From positions 113,974 to 177,973 of the forward strand of contig JAILEG010000011.1 of assembly GCA_024688365.1 (NCBI GenBank): a stretch of 64,000 nucleotides of DNA. The letters are read 5' to 3'. Source of the DNA: Prevotella sp. (GTDB lineage: Bacteria; Bacteroidota; Bacteroidia; Bacteroidales; Bacteroidaceae). Shown piece after piece: positions 1-7,508 of the stretch (within the stretch, counting starts at the first letter, position 1; every line of letters begins with the position of its first letter). A model generated the notes under the pieces. That model was not told the DNA's origin. It made no database searches and saw only the letters and a program-made list of their open reading frames with translations. The translations under genes were made by a program, and so were the position numbers.

Positions 1-1
1 T

Positions 2-184
2 TCTAATGAGGTCTGTGCATGGCTCAAAAAGAATGACACAACGTATACAGTGTTTCTTGCCTACTCACAGAACAGAGAATTGCTTCCCAAAGATAAAAAC
101 AAATTCATTGCTATTGAAGCAGGAGGAATTTCGAGAGACGTTGAAAAACTTTTTGGTGATAATGAACTAATAATCTTACAATAA
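2..184 (+). CDS. C-terminal fragment of a small paralogous island protein (5' end outside window)
   Basis: The frame starting at base 2 is open to TAA at 182-184 and gives 60 residues; the start lies upstream of the window. The fragment ends in GDNELIILQ. This matches the layout of the next three genes: a short beta-like stretch (TVFLAYSQNREL), a charged linker, then an acidic turn before a hydrophobic four-residue tail. I do not recognise the family. It is most simply the first member visible here of a tandem array of related small proteins ahead of the AAA+ gene. The next gene begins 10 bases downstream, so co-transcription is likely. Confidence 0.6.
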   Translation, partial: SNEVCAWLKKNDTTYTVFLAYSQNRELLPKDKNKFIAIEAGGISRDVEKLFGDNELIILQ

Positions 185-194
185 ACAAAAATCT

Positions 195-539
195 ATGAGC
201 GTAGTATCATCAATATGGGAAGGAGTCAAAAACTTTTTCCAGAGTGTAGTAAACTTTATACGTAAAGTTATTAATGGAGTTCTGAATTTCTACACTCACG
301 TTTTGCAATGGTATAAAAGGCTAAAATTAAGACAGGATAGAGACATTCCATTTTTGATGTTTGGACCCACCTTGAAGGAAATGCTGAAAGGGGCTCCTAA
401 AAAGGATGTTGGAATCTTTAAAGCGGTATATAACGAGGAGACAGAAACCATAACACATCATGAATTTGTTGAAGCTGATGCTTTAGATGAAAAAACAAGA
501 GAGGTTTTGGGTGATGAAGAACTAGTAGTTTTAAGTTAA
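195..539 (+). CDS. small island protein, paralogue 2 (114 aa)
   Basis: This is a 114-residue protein of unknown function. Residues 1-40 form a hydrophobic, aromatic, probably amphipathic helix (IWEGVKNFFQSVVNFIRKVI) that could associate with membrane. A middle segment WYKRLKLRQDRDIPF is shared with the next gene (WFKGLNLKEGEEMPF). The C-terminus runs AVYNEETETI...LGDEELVVLS, the same plan as its neighbours. The stop overlaps the next start (TAATG at 537-541), indicating translational coupling. Base composition is AT-rich compared with the genes after 3957. Function is not inferred beyond membership of the tandem set. Confidence 0.75.
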   Translation: MSVVSSIWEGVKNFFQSVVNFIRKVINGVLNFYTHVLQWYKRLKLRQDRDIPFLMFGPTLKEMLKGAPKKDVGIFKAVYNEETETITHHEFVEADALDEKTREVLGDEELVVLS

Positions 540-940
540 TGAAAATGAATACAGGGTTATTTGCCGCTATTGCTGCGATTGCAGCTGGTAGCATTTTCTA
601 TTTCTTGAAAAAGAATAGAAAAGAGAGTGTGATAGACTTGTCTTCTGTTGCGCAAGAGACAGTGGATTCGGTCTTGCAGTTTGACGATGTTGTCGGATGG
701 TTCAAGGGGCTTAATTTAAAAGAAGGGGAAGAGATGCCATTCATTGCACAATCTTTGGATAGTCTCTTTGGCAAAAGGGCAGAAGGGATAAAGGCAAAGG
801 AAGGGTACAAGACAATTCTCCTTGGAGTGTACACCGAAAGAACGGAAGTCTTGAGCCATTCTAAGATTCTCTTTGTCAAAGATATTGATTCTCAGTTGAA
901 AGAGACTTTGGGCAAGGAGAAATTCGTAGTACTTTCATGA
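539..940 (+). CDS. small membrane-anchored island protein, paralogue 3 (133 aa)
   Basis: This 133-residue protein has an N-terminal hydrophobic helix at about residues 4-23 (TGLFAAIAAIAAGSIFYFL) followed by KKNRK, so it is probably a single-pass protein with the soluble part in the cytoplasm. The soluble part carries WFKGLNLKEGEEMPF and ends GVYTERTEVL...LGKEKFVVLS, aligning with the preceding gene. The start is the ATG of the TAATG overlap at 537-541; a second ATG follows two codons later. The family is unknown to me. Its value is as one of four related proteins in a row ahead of an AAA+ ATPase. Confidence 0.75.
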   Translation: MKMNTGLFAAIAAIAAGSIFYFLKKNRKESVIDLSSVAQETVDSVLQFDDVVGWFKGLNLKEGEEMPFIAQSLDSLFGKRAEGIKAKEGYKTILLGVYTERTEVLSHSKILFVKDIDSQLKETLGKEKFVVLS

Positions 941-948
941 TATAACCT

Positions 949-974
949 CAGGAAACTTTTTCGGAAGTTTCCTG
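949..974 (+). other. 10-bp hairpin between paralogues 3 and 4
   Basis: CAGGAAACTT and AAGTTTCCTG are perfect inverted repeats separated by six bases. The hairpin fills most of the 41-base gap between two genes of the island. The plus strand after it reads AAAATATG, so there is no U-tract and it is not a standard terminator. It may set differential expression or RNA processing inside the operon. Confidence 0.55.
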
Positions 975-981
975 AAAATAT

Positions 982-1272
982 GTGTTTAAAATGTTTTGGT
1001 TTATCCCCATTATATTCTGGTCAGGTTTGGCCGGTGGTTTGGCTGGCAGGTTAGTTGGCTTTATCTTAGATTGTCTTATTGATGAAGAAACCATTGATAA
1101 AGAAGTTCTAAAGGTAGACGATGCTTTCAAATATCAAATACATAGCCCTGACACAAGGCATGTCGATGTTGGTATTTATGATAAAGATACAAACCATCTT
1201 GAAACAATACGCTTAGAATCGGAGCAAGGTATAAGTAGCGAATTGAAAGAAAATCATTGGTATTATCTGTAG
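982..1272 (+). CDS. small island protein, paralogue 4 (96 aa, GTG start or ATG at 991)
   Basis: This protein of 93-96 residues has an N-terminal membrane helix (FWFIPIIFWSGLAGGLAGRL, with glycine-rich packing) and a short soluble tail. The tail DVGIYDKDTNHLETIRLES...ENHWYYL aligns with the C-termini of the three preceding genes, but the middle WxK/PF segment is missing. The longest frame begins at GTG 982; the ATG at 991 is equally plausible and would give MFWFIPII. The AAA+ gene starts two bases after the stop. Confidence 0.7.
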   Translation: MFKMFWFIPIIFWSGLAGGLAGRLVGFILDCLIDEETIDKEVLKVDDAFKYQIHSPDTRHVDVGIYDKDTNHLETIRLESEQGISSELKENHWYYL

Positions 1273-1274
1273 AT

Positions 1275-2534
1275 ATGAATTACATAGCTTGTAAGGTGAG
1301 CAAAGAGACTATACTCTTTATGCAAGGCTTTGAGAAGGACTTGAAAGATAAACTTAAACATCTTTTAAGTACGCCGGACTTTAAAAAATTAAAAGTCAAT
1401 GTGGTCTTGTCCTTAACAGAAAGAGATAACAAGAACAAGGAAACTATCAAAATTGATAGTAATGCTGGCTTTTCCATTCCATCAAGTAATAACTTTTTGC
1501 AAAAAGCAAATGAGTACATCTATCATCACCAAAATGAAATAGATGCATTTATAGACACCAATCAGTGCTTGGAGATAAAGTTTGAATTCATGGAAAATAG
1601 TAAAGAAGAAATTAAACAAGAAGAATTTACTTTTCTCCCGGTAACTGCACGTTATTCCTTCAAACAGGTTATTATCTCAGAAGCAATAAAGCAAGAAATA
1701 TTTGATGCCCTTAATATTATCAAGTATAAGGACATTATTTATAAGGAATGGGGATTTGAAGAAATTGACCCAATTCCAAAAAGTGTTTTGAACTTCTATG
1801 GTCCTCCTGGTACAGGAAAGACTATGTGTGCGCATGCTGTTGCAAATGAAATGGAAAAGAAGTTGCTTGCATTGAATTATGCAGAAATTGAGTCAAAGTA
1901 TGTAGGTGAGGCTCCTAAAAACTTGATGAAAGCTTTCGAGTGTGCAAAACAAAATGATTGCGTTCTCTTCTTTGATGAAGCAGATTCCTTTCTTGGCAAG
2001 AGAATCCAAAATGTAACGCAAGGAGCAGAACAAGCTCTCAACTCCTTGCGAAGCCAAATGCTCATCTTGTTGGAGGAATTCTCTGGCATTGTCATATTTG
2101 CAACGAATCTCGTTTCAAATTTTGATAAGGCTTTTGAATCTCGCATTCTGAAACATATCAAATTTGAATTGCCAAACGAAGAAGCCAGAGTTCAAATAAT
2201 TAAGAAAATGATACCGTCAAAGTTACCATTAGACAAGACTTTGACCGATGATAATTATATGGCTCTAAGTAAACTTGCAGACGGTTTATCTGGGCGTGAA
2301 ATCAAATCCTGTATTTTAGAATGTATGCTATCTAAGATTTCTTTGGAAGGCCCCGATTCTGTTTTCAACTTCCAAGATTTCTCAGAATCCTTTACCAAAA
2401 AGCAAGAATCTCTCAAAAATTTGAAAGAAGAAGCTGATAGGATAAAGAAGGAAAAAATAATCAAAGCTATTCAAAAGTCAAAGGATACAATCGTTAACGA
2501 AGAAACCAAAGAAGAAAATGGAAAAGAAAGTTAG
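1275..2534 (+). CDS. AAA+ ATPase of the FtsH/Cdc48-like AAA class
   Basis: This 419-residue protein starts at ATG 1275; an upstream TTG is less likely. Residues 1-150 are an unrecognised N-terminal domain, probably for substrate or partner binding. The AAA module has Walker A GPPGTGKT at 176-183, an ESKYVGEAPKNL segment after it, Walker B FFDEAD with D234/E235, sensor-1 ATN ending at N278, and an ESRIL arginine-finger-like site. About 50 residues at the C-terminus are charged and likely coiled coil. The family remodels or unfolds proteins as a hexamer. It overlaps the TerB-like gene by 17 bases, so the two are probably made together. The substrate is unknown. Confidence 0.88.
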   Translation: MNYIACKVSKETILFMQGFEKDLKDKLKHLLSTPDFKKLKVNVVLSLTERDNKNKETIKIDSNAGFSIPSSNNFLQKANEYIYHHQNEIDAFIDTNQCLEIKFEFMENSKEEIKQEEFTFLPVTARYSFKQVIISEAIKQEIFDALNIIKYKDIIYKEWGFEEIDPIPKSVLNFYGPPGTGKTMCAHAVANEMEKKLLALNYAEIESKYVGEAPKNLMKAFECAKQNDCVLFFDEADSFLGKRIQNVTQGAEQALNSLRSQMLILLEEFSGIVIFATNLVSNFDKAFESRILKHIKFELPNEEARVQIIKKMIPSKLPLDKTLTDDNYMALSKLADGLSGREIKSCILECMLSKISLEGPDSVFNFQDFSESFTKKQESLKNLKEEADRIKKEKIIKAIQKSKDTIVNEETKEENGKES

Positions 2535-2919
2535 CTATTTAATCAAGTTGTTATTGCAGATGGGATATTTCTTCTCCGCTTGTGATGGCTATATTGATGA
2601 ACGAGAGACACAATTCGTCAATCAGTTTATAGAACGTGTACAGGAAAATCACAAGATATCGAATGAGAAAGTAGAAGAACTTAGAAACATAGTTGATGAG
2701 AACATTGATATTGATGTTATTATTGGAAATACAAAAGAACTTCTAACCTTGGTGGATGAACAGGAAAAGCAGCCCTTGCTTCGCAGCCTTTCCTATTTCA
2801 TCTATCAGATTATACGGGCTGATGGAATTATCTTGCCTGTTGAAGATGCGTACTATGCTCGTTGGAAGGAGTATTTTATGTTAGACGACAATACTGATAT
2901 TGCAGATTTGATGGAATAA
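2518..2919 (+). CDS. TerB-like (tellurite-resistance family) helical protein
   Basis: This 133-residue protein is all-helical in appearance and carries the TerB hallmark twice. The first is SACDGYIDERETQFVNQFIE at about residues 17-36; the second is IRADGIILPVEDAYYARW near residue 100. In the family these acidic turns bind metal. TerB-like proteins sit in membrane-associated stress complexes, often with AAA or vWA proteins; that role is family knowledge, not shown here. The start ATG lies inside the end of the AAA+ gene (17-base overlap). The protein probably acts with that ATPase. Confidence 0.7.
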   Translation: MEKKVSYLIKLLLQMGYFFSACDGYIDERETQFVNQFIERVQENHKISNEKVEELRNIVDENIDIDVIIGNTKELLTLVDEQEKQPLLRSLSYFIYQIIRADGIILPVEDAYYARWKEYFMLDDNTDIADLME

Positions 2920-2932
2920 ACCATATATCATT

Positions 2933-3655
2933 GTGAATACTACAACAACATTGTCCTTTTATGACCTGTTAAACTATGGGGGCATAGGTGCTATCATTTA
3001 CGCAATTTGCACAATGAGCGCATCACCTATAGCTTTTAGCACAAGTGAACTCGTGCCAATATTCTTGATAGGCTTTATCTATAGCAAAATTTGCGAGATG
3101 TCACTTGGTCGTATTGTAAGAAATAATGAAAGAATGCTTTTGCAAGCAGATAAACAGAAAAAGACTTCTCAAGTAGAGTTTAAATATTCATTTTTGTACG
3201 ATTCACATTTGTATGATTACGTAAAATCGACTATAGTTCTTCTAGAGGCTTCGCTGGCATTTGTAAGAAATCTATGGCCTATAAGTATTGGTTTAACACT
3301 AATGGCAGTAACACAGGAGCCAGATAGTAATTCCACATCAGTTTTTGACATTGAATTTCTTATTTGGATTATATCTATACTTTTGCTAATTTCAATGTTC
3401 CAAACCATCTTTGTTGCTAAAAGGGGCCATTACCTGATATACTGCCTTATAATATTAGCTTTAATCCTATGTCCCATAATTGTCCTATTCTATATTGACA
3501 AAGGCTATATAACAATATATGGACACAATATCTTAAAAGCTGATTTTGTTTACTTCTTAATGATGATGGATTTTATTATACCTTTTTTATGGTACAATAT
3601 TCAAGTGAAAATATTTAGCTTAGTATTTGAACTAAAGTATATTCAACACAAGTAA
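2933..3655 (+). CDS. multi-pass inner-membrane protein of the island (240 aa)
   Basis: This 240-residue protein has about six hydrophobic segments: residues 10-27, 38-52, 98-118, 142-160, 165-185 and 205-225. A charged cytoplasmic-type loop (RNNERMLLQADKQKK) follows the second. It starts with GTG at 2933, 13 bases after the TerB-like stop. No family is recognised and no catalytic motif is visible. Its place as last gene of the AAA+/TerB cluster suggests a membrane anchor or effector, which is inference only. It is strongly AT-rich, like the rest of the island. Confidence 0.7.
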   Translation: MNTTTTLSFYDLLNYGGIGAIIYAICTMSASPIAFSTSELVPIFLIGFIYSKICEMSLGRIVRNNERMLLQADKQKKTSQVEFKYSFLYDSHLYDYVKSTIVLLEASLAFVRNLWPISIGLTLMAVTQEPDSNSTSVFDIEFLIWIISILLLISMFQTIFVAKRGHYLIYCLIILALILCPIIVLFYIDKGYITIYGHNILKADFVYFLMMMDFIIPFLWYNIQVKIFSLVFELKYIQHK

Positions 3656-3696
3656 CAACAAAGTAACCAAAATCAACGTGCTATATTAATCAATAA

Positions 3697-3960
3697 AATT
3701 GTTTTGCATTATGCAATTTATTTGAAAAGTTATTAATTGATTTTCTCCTACCTATTGGTGAGACTAAGTTAAAACGCAAGTGTCCTAAATGCAGTACTAA
3801 ATGTATCGGATATAGGGGGATATTTTTGCTTGAGTATTTTATAAATATCCAAAATGTGGCCATGAGTTCTATAAAATATGGTAGTACATGCTTCAATGGT
3901 TATCACGGCGAAGAGGATGACAAATACAGAATAACGAAACTGAAACAAACAGAATTATGA
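3697..3960 (+). pseudogene. frameshifted zinc-ribbon protein remnant
   Basis: The 301-base gap 3656-3956 holds no intact gene. One frame is open from 3697 to TGA at 3958 with no convincing start and encodes KRKCPKCSTKCIGYRG near 3772-3819. A second frame encodes YPKCGHEFYKIW followed by TAG at 3846-3884. Joining them with one frameshift near 3840 would give a four-cysteine zinc ribbon (CPKC...PKCGH). I read this as a decayed zinc-ribbon gene at the island edge. Its final TGA overlaps the ATG of the next gene. Confidence 0.35.
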
Positions 3961-4481
3961 CTTTAAGCAATAGCGAAATCTGCATCGTTTCCGACTCAGA
4001 TGTCCCATCCGGTTCGGGGGGCATCAACGGGGAAGGATATACCTATGGACAACTGCGCCGTCAACCCATCATCCCTGAGGTGATGAGGCGGATAACGAAC
4101 GCTACCATCAGGAAGATGGCTGAAGAATGTAACGCACGGAACAAGGAAGGATTTGTGATGCGAAAGGTGGGCGGGGAATATTGCTTTGACGGCCTGCGGG
4201 TAGGGCCGAAGGTCAAGACACCCTCGCGAGACGAAATCCTGCACCTGATGGACGGGCAGCCGCTCACCGCAGCAGCCATAAGGAGCATTACCTACAACAT
4301 TCTCCGTGAGGCATTAGCCCGAGAATGTGGAATGAGCCTGCGTGAAGCCGCTGATGCCATTGGCAACCAACTGGACTGCGCACCCCATGAGGATATATCC
4401 GGCTATATCTTCATGGTGCCGAACTGGGCCCACAAGTGGTTCCGCCACAACGGTTTCGTGTCCCGAACCTTGACAAGATGA
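3957..4481 (+). CDS. uncharacterised 174-aa protein
   Basis: This 174-residue soluble protein has no signal peptide, membrane helix or recognised motif. It looks helical, with a basic patch (MRRITNATIRKMAEE) and a tail rich in aromatic residues and histidine (VPNWAHKWFRHNGF). The DNA becomes clearly more GC-rich here than in the island to the left, so it probably belongs to the resident genome or to a different acquisition. ATG 3957 overlaps the TGA of the degraded upstream frame. It is followed by a terminator hairpin at 4550-4587. Function is unknown. Confidence 0.6.
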   Translation: MTLSNSEICIVSDSDVPSGSGGINGEGYTYGQLRRQPIIPEVMRRITNATIRKMAEECNARNKEGFVMRKVGGEYCFDGLRVGPKVKTPSRDEILHLMDGQPLTAAAIRSITYNILREALARECGMSLREAADAIGNQLDCAPHEDISGYIFMVPNWAHKWFRHNGFVSRTLTR

Positions 4482-4549
4482 ATGAACACCATCGCTTCCG
4501 AAACGGAAAGTTCCCGAAGCCTGCCACCAGACAGTGACAAATAAATATC

Positions 4550-4587
4550 CGTCCCATCCCCGTACATACGTAACCGGAAATGGGACG
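4550..4587. terminator. intrinsic terminator between convergent genes
   Basis: CGTCCCAT and ATGGGACG form an 8-bp stem followed on the plus strand by a T-rich run (AATTATTTTGTTG). It sits between the 3' end of the 174-residue gene and the 3' end of the minus-strand receptor gene and may serve both. Confidence 0.55.
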
Positions 4588-4615
4588 AATTATTTTGTTG
4601 CCTTATCCGAGAAAC

Positions 4616-6697
4616 CTACATTCCCAAGATACCGTCCTCGGTATCACGGTTATTCACTCGTCTCTCCTTAGCATGGTAAGCCTTCCCGAACTCAAAATGG
4701 TAGTTCAGACGGAGAAGGAAGAGATTGCCTGACTCCCTGGCATATGTCCACGACTGGTAAGGAGCGATGGCCGACAGCCTCTCCTTACCCGTACGGTAAT
4801 TGTTGACGAAAGGAAAGAGAATGCCTGCACCAAGCTGTAGCCGCTTATGGTTCCAGACAGCCATCAACACGGTCATGTTCTCCCCCTTATAGACGGTCTC
4901 TCCCAAAAGATAATCACGGTTCTTACGCATCTGTCCCATCAGGGCAAACTCCTTATAGTTGAGGGAAAACAAAGCATTATAATAGAAATTATTATATATG
5001 TGCCTATAAGACTTTCCGCTACTCCAATACCGATTGTAACCTAACTCCAGACTCAATGTCAGAAAGTTTTTAAAGCCAAAGCAGTCAATTCCTCTGATGG
5101 CTATCATAGGCGCTACACCCAGCACTTGATAGGACCGCTGATTATCCTGCCCGATGAGGAGCTTGCCCTCCTCTACTGACAGGCTCTCCATTATCGGACG
5201 GTGGTGGTAAGCGTATGTCGCAGTCATCATGGCCATGACCTTACCTACAGAATAGGAATAACTCAGTGACTGGTCATAGACATTATAGGTGCGGAGCTGC
5301 GGATTGCCAGTGACAATCTGAATCGTATCCAAAGCCTGCCGCACATCAGTGAGGTCAGACAAGGAGGGTATCTGCGGGTCAGTAGAGAAACGATAGCTGA
5401 GATAGCCATTCCTGTGTGGCACAACCGTAAGGCGCACTGTTGGCATAAAGGTCACATAGGCATGGCTCTCGCCATTCTCCTTGAACCATGCCCGCATTGC
5501 ACCGGCACTGATGCCGTAGCCCAACTTTTTCCACTGTCCCTGCAACTCGGCGAAAAAGGATGATCTCGACTGTCTCATCTCTGATACCACAGGCATGGAT
5601 CCAGCGTACTTGTTGCGGTCCAGCATCTGATAGTGACGCAATCCGGCACTCAGTGAGACGTTCCCTAACCTCCTGTCATAGACAGCCTCAGCGATTACAC
5701 TACGCTTCCTGCCCGCTACATTGGCTACAACATCGGCCAACCTACTGCCCTGCACGGAAGTCTCCGTATAGTTGCGTTCACGTGCCGAACGGATAAGCGT
5801 ACCCGTAAGATTGAATGTCAGCGTCTGACCATGTGCCATGTTGCGTTGGAAATAAAGGTCGATCGAGGGAGTGTAATTACGATGACTCATGACGGTATGG
5901 GCAAGTACATTGCCGTTGAACAAGCCTGTCTCATCTTGATGCGGCTGCCGCTTATAATAGTTACGCAGCACAGCATTGAACACATAACGGTCAGCCTGCA
6001 TATAATTATAGGACAGCTCTACTGAATGGTCATTCCAGTCGGAACGATCATCTACACCCTTCTGCACACGATGGACAGTCGTCTCACCCAAGCAGAATTC
6101 CTCCTCTCTGTCTGTGTGTAGATGCCGCAATCCTCGATAGTTCATGGCATAGCTCACACCCCATTGCGAGTGACCACGGTTATACTTGGCTGTCAGCATA
6201 TTCTCGCCAAAAGGCACAATAGGAGAATTGGTGGTCTGCACGTTGACCAATCCTCCAGCTTCCCGGTTGCGCACAATAAGGTCTACCACTGCTCCAAGCT
6301 GACTGTCGCCATATCGCATACCAGGATTCTCTATCAGCTCTATGCGCACAATATCCCTGGGCAGCAGTGCGGACACCTCCGCCTGCGATGCCTTGACACC
6401 ATTGATACGCAGCTGCACTGCGCCTCCATTAGCCGACAGCGATTTCGTCAATGGGTCAACCAGTACATGTGGCATGGCCATGTTGAACATCAGCTCATAA
6501 GGATTGGAGGCATTCCGCCTCGTCTCACGGGTGGGCAGGAAGAGCGTGCGGTCGAGTTTATGGATTATCGTCCGCGACTTCACCGTCACTTCCTGCAACG
6601 TCACCGTGGTATCAGTTTGGTTCTGTGCCTGCATCCGCCCCAAAAATGCCATAAGCGGCATGGCCAGCAGGAGGGGTTTTCTCAATAGTATGCTCAT
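4616..6697 (-). CDS. TonB-dependent-receptor-like outer-membrane beta-barrel protein
   Basis: This 693-residue outer-membrane protein has a signal peptide at residues 1-24 (cut after AQA). A TonB-box-like stretch follows (TLQEVTVKS), then a plug domain at about 40-150 with IELIENPGMRYGDSQLGAVVDLIV. A long barrel rich in alternating aromatic strands runs to the C-terminus. There is no N-terminal carboxypeptidase-like repeat domain, so it is of the shorter receptor type. The substrate cannot be told. It follows a lipoprotein gene by one base on the same strand, and the pair is probably one transcript. Confidence 0.8.
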   Translation of the reverse strand: MSILLRKPLLLAMPLMAFLGRMQAQNQTDTTVTLQEVTVKSRTIIHKLDRTLFLPTRETRRNASNPYELMFNMAMPHVLVDPLTKSLSANGGAVQLRINGVKASQAEVSALLPRDIVRIELIENPGMRYGDSQLGAVVDLIVRNREAGGLVNVQTTNSPIVPFGENMLTAKYNRGHSQWGVSYAMNYRGLRHLHTDREEEFCLGETTVHRVQKGVDDRSDWNDHSVELSYNYMQADRYVFNAVLRNYYKRQPHQDETGLFNGNVLAHTVMSHRNYTPSIDLYFQRNMAHGQTLTFNLTGTLIRSARERNYTETSVQGSRLADVVANVAGRKRSVIAEAVYDRRLGNVSLSAGLRHYQMLDRNKYAGSMPVVSEMRQSRSSFFAELQGQWKKLGYGISAGAMRAWFKENGESHAYVTFMPTVRLTVVPHRNGYLSYRFSTDPQIPSLSDLTDVRQALDTIQIVTGNPQLRTYNVYDQSLSYSYSVGKVMAMMTATYAYHHRPIMESLSVEEGKLLIGQDNQRSYQVLGVAPMIAIRGIDCFGFKNFLTLSLELGYNRYWSSGKSYRHIYNNFYYNALFSLNYKEFALMGQMRKNRDYLLGETVYKGENMTVLMAVWNHKRLQLGAGILFPFVNNYRTGKERLSAIAPYQSWTYARESGNLFLLRLNYHFEFGKAYHAKERRVNNRDTEDGILGM

Positions 6698-6698
6698 A

Positions 6699-7097
6699 TC
6701 ACTCTTCCTTTAAACTTTGCTCTATCGTCCTGCTGACCAACTCTTTTATAGCCCTTTCCGTCATTCGTGGATACGGCATGATGCGCTCATCGCACTGGCG
6801 GGATACATTCAGCAGCCGTCTACAGTTCTCAGAGAGCAGCAGGTAAAGCGTGTCCTGCCGCTCCTGTCCGTTCTGTTGCGACACGTTGAATATGACCTGG
6901 GCATATTCGCAATGCCTGCCCGCATAGCTGACTCCGTTCTTCATCTGCGCCACCTTGTTCCAATGATAGGTCTCGCCAGGTTGGGCATGTGCAGCCACAT
7001 AGTCAGTGGCAAGTCTCCGCACCCTTGTCCGTTCCAGGTTGCAACCCGTCAGAAACGGGCAGAACAGCAGTACATAAATGATTCTCTTCGCTTTCAT
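6699..7097 (-). CDS. small lipoprotein co-transcribed with the outer-membrane receptor
   Basis: This 132-residue protein has a lipoprotein signal (MKAKRIIYVLLFCPFLTGC, lipobox LTGC). The mature part is soluble and mixed alpha/beta, with no recognised domain; RHCEYAQVIFNVSQQ resembles a small sheet domain. One base separates it from the receptor gene, so it is likely a periplasmic or outer-membrane partner of that receptor, which is inference. The long upstream leader, about 265 bases to the promoter, contains a 22-base-period palindrome array. Confidence 0.7.
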   Translation of the reverse strand: MKAKRIIYVLLFCPFLTGCNLERTRVRRLATDYVAAHAQPGETYHWNKVAQMKNGVSYAGRHCEYAQVIFNVSQQNGQERQDTLYLLLSENCRRLLNVSRQCDERIMPYPRMTERAIKELVSRTIEQSLKEE

Positions 7098-7186
7098 ATT
7101 TATCTTGTTTTAGTTGTAAGCCATACTTTGCATGCCTCCGCAGACAGGCGCATCTGATGCCAGGGACTGCCCTATCTTAAATTCTC

Positions 7187-7261
7187 TACATGTAGAGAAA
7201 TATTTCTCTACGTGTAAAGAAGAATTTCCATACACGTATGGAAATCTTTTCCTACACGGTA
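7187..7261. repeat. palindrome array A1, four units at 22-base period
   Basis: The 8-mers TACATGTA (7187), TACGTGTA (7209) and TACACGTA (7231) and the 9-mer TACACGGTA (7253) occur exactly every 22 bases. The 14-base spacers are GAGAAATATTTCTC (itself a perfect palindrome), AAGAAGAATTTCCA and TGGAAATCTTTTCC. The array is a close relative of the one at 14950. It lies in the likely 5' leader of the lipoprotein/receptor operon, the only one of the four arrays not between convergent genes. Bases 7262-7369 hold nothing else I can support. Confidence 0.85.
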
Positions 7262-7369
7262 AGAATCCCATAGGGATAAGGAATCCGGAATCAAAAGCCC
7301 CAGTTTTTCAGTGCCATCTCTATGCAGTAAGAACTGGCAGAAGGCTGTCCGCTGTCTTTTCTTACAATG

Positions 7370-7398
7370 CAAAGTTAGACATAAACAACACCTTACAA
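7370..7398 (-). promoter_or_regulatory. promoter for the lipoprotein/receptor operon
   Basis: On the minus strand, TTG (7398-7396), 18 bases, then TAACTTTG (7377-7370) match the Bacteroidota -33/-7 pattern. The resulting leader would be about 265 bases and contain array A1. Confidence 0.5.
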
Positions 7399-7432
7399 CG
7401 ACTAAACGGCTGAGAAAAAAGTCTTAATAGAA

Positions 7433-7468
7433 GAAGCATAACTATCAGACTGTCAACAGTTATGCTTC
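7433..7468 (-). terminator. hairpin downstream of the TPR regulator gene
   Basis: GAAGCATAACT and AGTTATGCTTC form a perfect 11-bp stem 41 bases past the stop of the TPR regulator. T-rich stretches flank it on the minus strand, but the run directly after the stem is short (TTCTATT). Confidence 0.5.
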
Positions 7469-7508
7469 AAAAAAATCTTAATATGACTCGTTTGCACCTT
7501 AATGTAGG

